64,000 nucleotides of DNA from Piromyces finnis (lineage: Eukaryota; Neocallimastigomycota; Neocallimastigomycetes; Neocallimastigales; Neocallimastigaceae): positions 124,001 through 188,000 of the forward strand of contig MCFH01000058.1 of assembly GCA_002104945.1 (NCBI GenBank), read 5' to 3'. The translations under genes and the position numbers were made by a program. How positions within the stretch are numbered: position 1 is the first letter of the stretch; every line of letters starts with the position of its first letter. The notes under the pieces were generated by a model. The model was not told the origin of the DNA. It was given only the letters and a program-made list of their open reading frames with translations, and searched no databases. Shown in pieces: positions 1 through 9,394 of the stretch.

Positions 1-1
1 T

Positions 2-976
2 CTTGTTGTTGTTGATCGTCTTACAAAAATGATTCATCTCATTCCGTTCAAAAGTATTCCTTCCGCCGCCGAAACAGCTACGGCCTTTATTGATAATATT
101 TTCCGTCTTCATGGCCTACCTGAATCTATTGTCTCGGATAGAGGTTCTCAATTTACCTCTAAATTCTTCCAATCCATCTGTTCCTCCCTTGGCATTGAAC
201 TTAAGTTGTCTACTCCATTTCATCATCAATCAAACGGTCAGACGGAGAGGGTGAACTCCGTTATAGAACAATATTTAAGATGTTTCTCAAATTATAAAGG
301 TTCAAATTGGAAAAGTTTTCTTAGTCTTGCAGAATTTAGTTATAACAACGTGGTCCAAGAATCATCCAAATTTTCTCCATTCTTTTTGAATTACGGCTTT
401 CATCCAAAATATTCACCAGTTATTCCAGACTTATCTAAAGTCCCAAGAGCAGAAGAGTTTACAAGAGATTTTAAAACTTTAATTAATACCTTAAAAGAAA
501 ATTTAAAATCTGCCATGGAAACCCAGAAGAAGCATGCTGACAAACGTAGAAAAGAAGCTCCGAATTTTAAAGTTGGTGACAAAGTTTGGCTGGATAGTTC
601 TTTAATTATCCACAAAGGAAATAAAAAATTTAAGCCAAGAAAACTCGGCCCATACAAAATCTTGGAAAAAATATCAAATGTTACATTTAAATTAAGTCTC
701 CCAAAATCTATTAAGATTCATCCAGTTATTCATGTATCCAATCTCGAGAAATATGTCGAAGATAAATTTGGAAGATCTCAACCACCACCGCCACCTATTA
801 CCGTTGACAATGAAGAAGAATACGAAGTTGAAGAAATTCTGGATAAAAGAAGACATTACGGAAAAATACAATACCTGATTAAATGGAAAGGGTATTCAAT
901 TAATGAAGCTTCGTGGGAGCCTGAAGAAAATCTAAATTGCAAGGGGCTACTTAAAAAATTTAATAGAAAGAAATAA
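2..976 (+). CDS. Ty3/gypsy (chromovirus) pol, C-terminal part: integrase plus chromodomain, cut by the window edge
   Basis: The frame is already open at base 2, so this is the 3' end of a pol gene continuing to the left. It encodes the integrase core of a Ty3/gypsy retrotransposon: the second catalytic Asp lies in SDRGSQFTS and the catalytic Glu in [14 protein letters not shown] module (KLGPYKIL) follows, then a proline run, then a C-terminal chromodomain with [15 protein letters not shown] and SWEPEENL. Integrase inserts the cDNA; in chromoviruses the chromodomain is thought to steer insertion to histone-marked chromatin. No frame break is visible in the part shown. It does not pair obviously with the gag or reverse transcriptase downstream, so I treat it as a separate element. 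Confidence 0.93.
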   Translation, partial: LVVVDRLTKMIHLIPFKSIPSAAETATAFIDNIFRLHGLPESIVSDRGSQFTSKFFQSICSSLGIELKLSTPFHHQSNGQTERVNSVIEQYLRCFSNYKGSNWKSFLSLAEFSYNNVVQESSKFSPFFLNYGFHPKYSPVIPDLSKVPRAEEFTRDFKTLINTLKENLKSAMETQKKHADKRRKEAPNFKVGDKVWLDSSLIIHKGNKKFKPRKLGPYKILEKISNVTFKLSLPKSIKIHPVIHVSNLEKYVEDKFGRSQPPPPPITVDNEEEYEVEEILDKRRHYGKIQYLIKWKGYSINEASWEPEENLNCKGLLKKFNRKK

Positions 977-1283
977 AAAATAGTTAAAAAATTCAAATTA
1001 TATTTATTATTAATATTAAAATCACAATTATTATTATTATCAAAACTTATTAATATCATTATCAATATCAATTTTATTATTAAACAATTTATTAATATTA
1101 AATTTATCAATATTTTATTTTTAACTTTAGTAATATTAAAAAAAAAATGTATTTTATTATATTAAATGTATTTTTATAATTAAGAAAATTCACTCCTTAG
1201 TTTAGTTTATTAAAAAAAAAAAACATATATTTAAATATTAAAATTCTAGATTCGTCTGGTATCCGAATCCTGGAGGAGGACCA
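977..1283 (+). other. AT-rich 3' flank of the chromovirus, with a possible polypurine tract
   Basis: No gene is visible. Just before the next feature lies a purine-rich stretch (about 1268–1283, CTGGAGGAGGACCA) directly followed by TGTAA. A similar context (TATCCGAAT…GACCA then TGTAACGAATT) recurs near 29,372–29,398. This is what a plus-strand primer next to a 3' LTR would look like, but the purine run is imperfect. Confidence 0.45.
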
Positions 1284-1722
1284 TGTAATGAATACTAGAA
1301 ATAACTAAATTGTCTTAGTGGTTAGTAGCTAAGACTTTGAGTCTGAATGACACTAGTTCGAGACCTCATAGATACTATTTTAAAAAAATTATAATTTTAT
1401 TTTATTTTATTTTATTTTTAAATTTTATTTTATATGAAGATTATTGATTGGTTAAGAATTTTAAGTTGAAAAAATTTTATAAATTAATTTAAAAAATTTT
1501 TAGTATAAATACGAGTGAATTTTCCCAAATATTTTAAAGAATCGAGATTTTATTAATAAATAATTATATTATTAAACACTAACTTATTAAGTTAAATTCT
1601 ATGTGTTTTTAATGATATTTTTATAAATTAATAATTTACAGAATATTTTAAAGTGTTAATATTACTAAGTTATTTAGTAAATATTATAATTTGTTTTATT
1701 GTTAAAGACACATTTCTTTACA
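1284..1722 (+). repeat. LTR-like repeat, family E copy 1, carrying a tRNA-like module
   Basis: A 439-bp unit beginning TGTAATGAAT and ending TTTCTTTACA, so it has TG…CA ends and a TGTAA/TTACA inverted terminus. Base similarity to 28,897–29,314 runs over most of its length. About 27 bp inside lies a tRNA-like stretch (1310–1370) with an anticodon-arm-like AGACTTTGAGTCT, a perfect Pol III B box GTTCGAGAC and a TTTT run shortly after. No target-site duplication is visible. It may be the 3' LTR of the chromovirus to the left, a shared LTR, or a solo LTR that cut the gag to the right. Confidence 0.7.
1310..1370 (+). other. tRNA-like (tRNA-Gln(UUG)-like) module inside LTR E1
   Basis: The segment contains TTAGTGGTTAGTAG (D-arm-like), an anticodon-like arm whose loop would read CTTTGAG (UUG, glutamine) and a B box GTTCGAGAC. 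The TAGTGGTTAG and GACTTTGA stretches resemble eukaryotic tRNA-Gln as I recall it. The acceptor stem and T stem do not pair properly, so this is not a functional tRNA gene. A Pol III promoter is possible. Confidence 0.5.
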
Positions 1723-3415
1723 GAAGCAAACGAGTCAGATAGCCAAGTTAGCTTGGAAGAGCTGCATGCTGTGGAAAATGCCTTTACTGTAGAACATGAG
1801 GAAAGGTTACAAGACCACCAGCAAGTGCTAAACAACCAAGAAACGTTGTACCGTCAATCTAGTGCCTTTGTCTCTTATAAAAAAGAGCTTGAAGAAGAGA
1901 TGGCCAGATTGAGGGAACAACGAAACGCTCTAGAAGAAAGGAAAAAACTGTTCGAGGCTAAAGTCGAAGCCATGAACAGAAGAGCTGAAGCCAGAGCTCA
2001 TGAAAGAACATCCTACCAAACCGGTGGTATGGGTAATCCTCATGGTGCTGGAACTAGTAGTAGCACCAACCCTACGGAATATTCCGAGGACGTGGACGTG
2101 AAGATGTTCGATTGGCGAGTACATAGGTATGAAGAAAAAGTGCCTACGTTTGATAATAACGAGATAGACTTAGAGGGTTTTCAGGAGAAGTGCTTACGTC
2201 ATTTCAAACGTTACCCATATGACTATGGTAACGACGAAAAGGCAAAGGTTAGCTTCATTGAAGATCATCTAGGTGGGAAAGTATTGAGATGGTATAGGCT
2301 TAGGGAGAGGATGTTACAGCGTAGGAATCCTGATGCTGAAAGGCTATTCCTCCACCTTCAAGATAAGTTCCCACCAGAGTCTCCCCATGAACTCTGCAAG
2401 TCAAAGTTGCTTAAGCTCACACATGAGTGGGGAAAAGCATACGACTATTTGGAAGAGTTCAATGAATTGACGGAAACACTTGGGCTTCCTAATAATGTTA
2501 GGAGACAGGTGTTAACACAACAGGTCAGGCCTTCTGTCAGGGAAACGTTCTATGATATCCCTAAATAGGAACGTACGTTGGAAACATTAAGTGAAGTCTT
2601 GTTAAAGTGTGATGATCACCAAGCAGTCTTCCGCAATGAAACCATAGAAAAGTATGACAAGAGAGATCGTCAGACCACTATCATTGCCTTGTTGGATATT
2701 ACAAACCCATGCAGACCTTCTAAATGGGCCGAGTTAAAGCAGAAGAACAACAAGCCAAATAACAAGCCTAAAGTTGAGCAGACCAACACTCAGGCTTATG
2801 TAAAAAATGGTAATAACAAAGAACGTCGTGTGTCGTTCAACAAACCGGGTTTTAGAAGAAGTCCTGGCTTCCAACCAAAGCAAGGACCTTCTAGTATGAG
2901 AAATAATCCCTTACCTAAAGCCATGGCTAGTCAGCCAACGGTGAATAATAGCTACTACAGTCAAAATCAACTAGTAGCTGAAATAAATGCAAGAAGCAAT
3001 CCTCGAGATATAAAAAGGGTAGAAGTCTTGTATGACACTGGTTCCACTACAAACCTCATTCACCCAAACTTAGCAAAGAAACTCGGGTTGAAGGTAGTGG
3101 ATAAACCAGCCATATTTAGAACTGTTAATGGAGATATCGAGTTAAAACAGTTCTCAGACGACTTGCAGTTGAAGTTGTGGTTAACTCCATCTGGCGAACA
3201 AGAAGCTAAACCATACTGCTTCAACACAAGTTGCCACCTGTCCGACAACATGCCGGAGATGATTATCGTGGGCTTGGGCTTCATGGACGAGCACTTTATC
3301 TACAGAGGTTATGATAAAGATGCACAAGTGAGGTACTTTGTAGTAGATAATGGTAAAGAAAAGGAACCCACCAACAGTTATGGTATAAATGGTGGTGACA
3401 TCTACTACTGTACTC
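1723..3415 (+). pseudogene. Ty3/gypsy gag–protease, 5'-truncated, one in-frame stop, cut by an insertion
   Basis: The reading frame enters from the LTR without a plausible start codon, so the gag N-terminus is missing. It begins with a charged coiled coil (roughly the first 110 codons, ELEEEMARLREQR region), then a retrotransposon capsid domain (VPTFDNNEIDLEGF … FPPESPHELCKSK … YDYLEEFNEL). A single TAG at 2566–2568 interrupts it, and the same frame then continues. There is no obvious CCHC knuckle. The aspartic protease follows, with the active site YDTGSTTNL near 3030–3060 and the second strand MIIVGLGF near 3260–3280. The frame is cut at 3415 by a 439-bp insertion; removing it restores coding up to about 3952. 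Confidence 0.88.
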
Positions 3416-3854
3416 TGTAACGTATAAAGGTTTTGTACCTTTTCCAAGAAATTATATATTTCGGGGTTCCCTAAGCTGGCTTCGCCGTCAGGTTGTTGGA
3501 CGCTGACCTACTTGTCATGTGTTCGACTCCGGGTTCTCTATATTATGGATTAAATATAGCGATTGCTATATTTAATCCATAATATTTGTCTATTTCTATT
3601 TCTTCTTTTTTATTTAAATAATTGAAGTTACCAATCAATATGAATAATGTTTATTCATAATTATTAAATAAGAATATTTATAAATAGTAAATATAAATAA
3701 TTTATAGAATTCATGTAAATTTAGTCTTTAGAATTAGTATTAAGGTTAATTTGTATTAATAATATTAAATAATTAAATTATTAATAAAATATACTATTAA
3801 TACAAAAAATAGTTAATTAGTATTGTGTTAACCTGAGTCTCTCGCGTTGTTACA
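3416..3854 (+). mobile_element. LTR-like insertion, family E copy 3, with 6-bp target duplication
   Basis: A 439-bp unit starting TGTAACG and ending GTTACA, inserted into the gag–protease frame. The flanks GTACTC at 3410–3415 and 3855–3860 form a direct duplication. Inside are a tRNA-like stretch (about 3467–3537) with a perfect B box GTTCGACTC and a 21-bp-arm palindrome. Its sequence differs from family E copy 1 apart from termini and layout, so it could be a sister family. The insertion created the stop codon that now ends the upstream frame. Confidence 0.8.
3540..3585. repeat. Perfect palindrome, 21-bp arms, 4-base loop
   Basis: The left arm at 3540–3560 and right arm at 3565–3585 are exact reverse complements, separated by GATT. 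It sits directly after the tRNA-like module of the surrounding insertion, so a Pol III-type transcript would end in a very strong hairpin. It lacks the conserved core of a hammerhead ribozyme. Confidence 0.9.
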
Positions 3855-3860
3855 GTACTC

Positions 3861-3958
3861 AATTAAGTCCCATAACCACAATTACCAATGCAAAAGCAAG
3901 AAGGCCTCTGGTAACTAACTGCGGAAAACATAGAAGCCGAAATCGTGGGTAATGGTAG
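3861..3958 (+). pseudogene. Continuation of the gag–protease frame between two insertions
   Basis: Joining base 3415 to 3861 keeps the upstream frame open for about 30 codons to a TAA at 3950–3952. The base composition is clearly richer in GC than the neighbouring insertions. The stop may be the natural end of gag–protease or a later mutation. The next insertion begins at 3959. Confidence 0.65.
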
Positions 3959-4479
3959 TGTAACGAGTTTCTATATAAAGAATTTATTAATGTAGGAATT
4001 AATAATATTTATATAGAAAAATAAATTTTGTATTCCCTATAAGTCAATAAATTTATTTATTTAAAATAATTTTTTATTATTATTAAGTTTTTTAAAAATA
4101 AAGATTTAAATTTAAAAGTTAATAAAAACACAACTATTTAATTTTTGATTCACATCACTTCTATTTATACTTTTTCTAAATCTGATGTGGCTAAATTAAA
4201 AATTAAATTTTCTTTCTAAATTATTCTTTAAATTAATTAAAAATTACATAAAATGAATCTCGTGATAAAAATACATAAAATATTTAATTTTTCGAATATT
4301 CGAACTTATTCTTTTTCGAATAAGTTCTATAAGTTTCTATAAGTCATAAATTAAATTTGTTAAATAAATAATTTAAAATAAATTTTGGATCAAGGTGTGA
4401 GTCGAACCCGAGTGATCCAGATTAATGTCTTAAATACTAACCATTAAGACAATATTAATTTTCTAATAGATTCGTTACA
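3959..4479 (-). mobile_element. LTR-like insertion, family E copy 2 (reverse orientation), with 5-bp target duplication
   Basis: A 521-bp unit flanked by GGTAG at 3954–3958 and 4480–4484. Its ends form an 8-bp inverted repeat, TGTAACGA/TCGTTACA. Read on the minus strand it starts TGTAACGAATC and about 25 bp later carries a tRNA-like stretch (plus coordinates 4387–4453) with ATGGTTAGTA and a perfect B box GTTCGACTC, followed within about 25 bp by TTTT. The beginning matches family E copy 1. The duplication proves it moved as one unit including the tRNA-like part. Confidence 0.85.
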
Positions 4480-4484
4480 GGTAG

Positions 4485-4517
4485 CCACAAGGCTGCAAGA
4501 GAACCCAGGGACGGAAG
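4485..4517 (+). pseudogene. Short stretch of gypsy pol between insertion E2 and the 45-bp repeats
   Basis: GC-richer sequence that continues the host gypsy element after the insertion. It is too short to assign a domain. Confidence 0.4.
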
Positions 4518-4833
4518 TTCCGGAGGGTTGGCATCGAGTTCCAACTTTGAGAAATCGATGATTTCAGTAGGGTTGGTACGAAGTGCTAACTTAGAGAAAA
4601 TTCGCGTTTCCGGAGGTTGACACAAAGTTCCGACTTAGAGAGAAAAATTCCGTTTCAGTAGGGTTGGTACAGAGTGTTGACTTAGAGAAAAAATGCGATT
4701 CCGGAGGGTTGGCATTTGAATCCAACTTAGAGAAAACTTGTGTTTCAGGAGGGTTGGTACAAGAGTCGAACTTAGAGAAAAATCACATTTACGTAGGGCT
4801 GGTACAGGAAGGAAACTTAAACAAAAACCAAAA
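4518..4833 (+). repeat. Seven tandem 45-bp repeats in the gypsy protease–RT linker
   Basis: Copies start at 4518, 4563, 4608, 4654, 4699, 4744 and 4789, so the spacing is 45, 45, 46, 45, 45, 45. Each copy begins TTC[CA]G[GT]AGGGTTGG and contains AACTTAGAGAAA. In one frame this gives a 15-residue repeat with the core GLVQESNLEK. Small indels in the third copy shift the frame, and the downstream RT lies in a further frame, so the array is no longer continuously translatable. Confidence 0.9.
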
Positions 4834-5727
4834 AACCAACCTACGCCTGAAGAAATTGTGGAGAAGTACTACCACAATTTCAAAGAAGCATTTAATAAAG
4901 AAATAGCAAACCAGCTACCAGAACATCGTCCTTACGACTGTAAGATCGACTTGGAGCCGGATGTTAGTCTTCATAAAGGGCCTATATATCCCTTCAATCC
5001 AGAAGAAGAAAAAGCACTGAAGGAATATATAGAGGAAAACCTGGCAAAGGGCTTCATAAGAAAGTCAGAGAGTCCTGCAGGTTATCCTGTGTTATTCGTG
5101 CCCAAAAAGAGTGGTGAAAGACGATTATGTACTGACTATAGGCGTCTTAATAAGGTAACAGTGCGTAACTCCTTCCCCTTACCACTCATCAGTCAAGTAT
5201 TCGAGGCTATGAAAGGTGCGACTATCTTCTCCAAGCTGGATTTGAAGTCTGCCTACAACCTCGTGCGTATTCGTGAAGGTGACGAATACAAGACGGCATT
5301 CTCAACCAAGTTTGGGCATTACGAATATCTAGTGATGCCATTTGGGTTGACTAATGCTCCTGCCACGTTCCAAGGGTTCATCAATACGGTGCTGGCAGAG
5401 GAAATCAATGACTGCTGTCAGGTGTACTTGGATGATATCATCATCTACTCCAAGACACTTGAAGAGCATGTAGGGCATGTAAAAAGAGTCCTACAAAAGC
5501 TAATAGATAATCGTCTAGTAGCTAAATTAGCCAAGTGTGAGTTCCACAAGGACGAACTTGCATTCCTGGGTCACGTAGTTGGAAATTATGGTATTAAAAC
5601 GGACCCAGAGAAGTTAAAAGCTGTAGCTAGTTGGCCACAACCAACCAACATCAAAGAACTACAGTCGTTCCTGGGGTTCTGTAACTATTATAGGAAGTTT
5701 ATAAAGGACTTCTCTAAGTTAGTTCCA
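4834..5727 (+). pseudogene. Ty3/gypsy reverse transcriptase, truncated on the right
   Basis: This is an RT palm and fingers domain. It contains the FVPKKSGERRLCTDYRRLN motif, the LDLKSAYNLVRI motif, VMPFGLTNAPATFQ, and the catalytic motif VYLDDIIIYS near 5425–5455. The thumb begins with FLGFCNYYRKFIKDFSKL and then the similarity stops abruptly near 5727 in AT-rich DNA, so RNase H and integrase are lost. The frame is open from about 4738, inside the 45-bp repeats. It most likely belongs to the same element as the gag–protease at 1723–3952. The sequence is GC-richer than its surroundings. Confidence 0.9.
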
Positions 5728-7054
5728 ATAAATATATATTAAAATGATCAATATTAATTTATATAATTAAAGTCATTATTCAAGTCATCCAACTTTCTAT
5801 AAATAATTCAATTTAAAAAAACTCTCCATTATTATTAAATAAAGTTAGATAATAAGTATTCTTGATTTCAAACCTAATCAATTATAAAAATTAATTAATA
5901 ATTTTTCAAATAATTTTTGATTAATAATTTCAATCATAATCAAACCAAAAAACCTTTGGATCAAAAATCATTAGTTATAATTATTAATTAATTATTCATG
6001 AGAATATATAATTAGTATCGGCAATTGTTATTCTCAATTTATAATATTAAATATTTACAATTTAAAATGGTTAAAACAATACTTTTATTTTAAAAGTAAT
6101 TTAAAAGATTAATCTTAAGATCTATCATATGAATTCATATTATTAATATCAATATCAATTATTAATATTTTAATTTAAAATTATTTTATTTTTATCTTTA
6201 TTATTAATATCAATATTAATATCAATGTAATTTTATTATATGTAAGAAAAAAGTATTTAAACAAAGAATTGAAATCAATTTTGAAATTCTTTGTAAGATT
6301 ATTAATTATTAATTATTAACTATAATATAACTTAATAAATATTATTTTCATAAATAAATAATTAATAAATAAATTTCATAATTAAATTATATTAGAATTT
6401 TTATTTTAAATATAAAAACCCATTTAATTTTAAATTAGTATTATTTAAAATTCTTTAATAAGTTTTAAAGAAAAGGTTTAGTAATAAATAAGTTTAATAT
6501 TTTATTCTAGACTAAGTTATATTTTATAAAACATTCTGACCAAGTTACATACCAACCCTAGCCCACTTCACAAATTAAATTATTGGATTTAGGTCTGTGC
6601 TACTCTATTTTTAAAACAAAACAAAACAAACAAGACAACAACAGAAAAACTTCCAATTTAATTTTAATTTTTTATTTATAAAATAACTTTATTCCTCTAA
6701 TTTATGACAACTGCTGATCACTTTACCACGAAGGTTATTTGACCAGAGCCTTCGCTAGGTAACCAGGTTTTTTAAATAAAATAAAAAATGTTTTATTATA
6801 ACTTTATTAATAATATAATATTATTAATACTAATTAATTAATTATCAATAATTACTATTTTCCAACTATCTTTCAATAGTTGAGAAATTTTCTTTATTTA
6901 TACTTTTTAAATAAATTGAATAAATTCTAATATACATGTTTTAATATTATAATTTTACATTGTTTACATTTATACATTAAAAGAAATCTTAAATTCAACA
7001 CCTAATAATATTAAATCAAAATTTAAACGCATTATAAATAAATATAAAAATTGT
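5728..7054. other. AT-rich region without a recognisable gene
   Basis: About 1.3 kb of very AT-rich DNA. Two less AT-rich patches (about 6536–6625 and 6700–6770) resemble the LTR-edge or leader sequence of retroelements, but I could not find their partners. The truncation of the RT at its left border suggests an old insertion or deletion here. Confidence 0.5.
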
Positions 7055-9394
7055 ATGGCTACATCAATGTCACAATTAACTACTGCGGATTTAGAACCTC
7101 ATTCTATAATTACTACTACTAATAAACCGATAAAATTAAAACTTTATAAATTATCTAAGGAACATGCTGATATTTTAAAAAGTGAAATTCTTTCATTACT
7201 TGATAAAGGCTTAATTACTCCTTTTCATTCTCCATGGTCATTTCCAGTTTTACTTGTACAAAAGAAAAATGGTAAATGGAGAATGTATATTGATTATAGA
7301 AGACTTAATGAAATTACTAATAAGGATTCTTATGCACTTCCTTTTATTGATGAATTAATCTCTTCTGTTAATGGCGCAAAAATATTTTCTGCTTTAGATT
7401 TATATTCTGGTTACCACCAAATTCATATGAATCCTAATGATATTGAGAAAACTGCTTTTACAACAAAATTTGGTAATTATAATTTTAAAGTAATGCCATT
7501 TGGTTTAACTAATGCTCCCGCTACTTTCCAGCGAGAAATGAATAGGATTCTCTTACCATTAATTGGTAAATGTCTTTTTGTATACATTGATGATATTGTT
7601 GTTTATTCTAAATCACCAGAAGAACATCTTTATCATTTATAACAAGTTTTTGAAATATTATCTGAATATAACCTCTCTATTAATTTACAAAAATATAAAT
7701 TCTTTCAAGAAAAGGTAGAAGTACTAAGATACGTACTTACACCTAATGGATTAAAAATTGTTCCTTCTAAAGTTCAAAGTATCGCTTTATGGAATGCCCC
7801 AGGAAATGTTAACGAACTAAGATCATTCCTAAGTTTAGCTAGTTACTACCGCAAATTTTTTCAAAATTTTTCTATTAGAGCATGTTCTTTTTTTAATTTG
7901 TTAAAGAAAGACCAAGAATATATTTGGTCATAAGAATGTAATGATACTTTTGAAGATATCCTGACAATATCTATTAAGTGATCCTATTTTAAGTTATCCT
8001 GATTTTAATAAAGAATTTATTATTCGTACTGATGCATCAACTAATGGCATTAGTACTGTACTCTTACAGGTGAAGGAGGACAAATTGGAACATCCAATTT
8101 GTTGTATTAGTCGTACTTTATCTACTTCAGAAAAAAATTATTCTGTTACTGATCTTGAAGGATTAGCTATTTATTATGCTATTTTACAATTCCGCCAATA
8201 TATAGTAATAAAAATCCTACCAAATTAATTACCGATCATAAACCATCACTTGGATTTTATAAAAAGAATATTCCATCAAAAAGTAGACATGCTAGATGGA
8301 TCGAAAAATTTAATAAATATAAAATTGAATTAAAATATGATAAAGGAAAGAAAAATGTTTTTGCTGATGCTCTTTCAAGATTGTCTTCTAAAAATTCTGA
8401 TGAAATAGTAAATTGTGCTTATGCAATTTTATCTGATTTTAATCCAAGAGATTTAGACCTACCTGAAGGAATAAAAAAATATTTTATAAAAAATTATCAA
8501 GTTGTTGATAATACTCTTTATTATAAAAAAATGGATTATATCTTAAAGTTATTTATAAAGATGAAGATAAAAAGGATATTATTAGTCGTGCTCATTCTGT
8601 TGGTCATGAAGGTGCTGAAAAGACTACAAATAGAATTTTAAAATCTTACTATTGGCCTGGTATTTGGAATGATGTAAGAATGTGGGTAAAGTCCTGTAGA
8701 AAATGTCAATTTTGCATACCTAAACCTTTACCTAAAAATGCTGAAGATAATATAACCCCAATTGAACAACCATTTACTAGAGTCGGATTAGATATAGTTG
8801 GTCCATTATCACTTACTAAATATGGAAATTCTTATATTATTACCCTTGTTGATTATTTCACCAAATGGGTTGAAGCTAAAGCAATTCCAAATATGAAATC
8901 AGAAGAAGTAATAAAATTTTTAATAGAAGTAATAACAAGACATAGTCCACCAGAAATAATTGTTACTGATAATGGAAGTTCTTTTATGTCTGATATTACT
9001 AAAATGATGATTTATCTGTATGGATCATGGGTTCATTTTGTTTCTCTTTATCACCCACAATCTAATCGTATGATTGAAAATCATAATAGAGAAATTGGAA
9101 AAACTTTAAGACTCTTAATTGAAAATGAATCTGAATGGGATGAATATCTACCATCTGCATTATGAGCACTTAGAACCACCAAAAATTCAAAAACTGAGTT
9201 TAGTAGTTTCGAACTATTATATAGTAGAAGAGACACATGGCCATTAGAAATAATGTTTCCTGATATTTATAAAGATTCTAATGAAACAGAAGAAGAATAT
9301 ATTTTTAGAAGATTTTTAAGACATCAAAATTTGGTAAAACAAGCTACTGAGTATTCTAATCATGCCAACCAATCTAAAATAAAATTAATCCTAA
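7055..9394 (+). pseudogene. Decayed Ty3/gypsy pol (RT, RNase H, integrase)
   Basis: Closely similar in layout and wording to the intact minus-strand pol at 15,050–19,219. RT: LLDKGLITPFHSPW, DLYSGYHQI, VMPFGLTNAPATFQ and FVYIDDIVVYSK. RNase H: RTDASTNGI and the C-terminal ADALSRL. Integrase: a zinc-binding region ending CRKCQFC, then VGLDIVGP, VTDNGSSF and an RMIENHNREIG version of the Glu motif. Damage: TAA at 7640, TAA near 7931, frameshifts near 7970, 8205 and 8540, and TGA near 9163 where relatives have Trp (SALWALRT). No gag and no matching LTRs could be placed around it. Codons are AT-biased like the surrounding DNA, so the copy is old. Confidence 0.9.

Noticed and set aside
1310-1370. 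Functional tRNA gene
   Set aside because: Acceptor and T stems do not pair; only the anticodon-like arm and the B box survive.
3467-3585. Hammerhead-like ribozyme at the tRNA-like stretch and palindrome
   Set aside because: The conserved CUGANGA and GAAA core elements are missing.
4518-4833. CRISPR-like array
   Set aside because: The 45-bp units are contiguous without spacers and are coding in origin; the host is eukaryotic.
1723-5727. Assigning the chromodomain integrase at 2–976 to the same element as this gag and RT
   Set aside because: The order would be wrong (integrase upstream of gag), and an LTR-like unit separates them, so they are treated as different elements.
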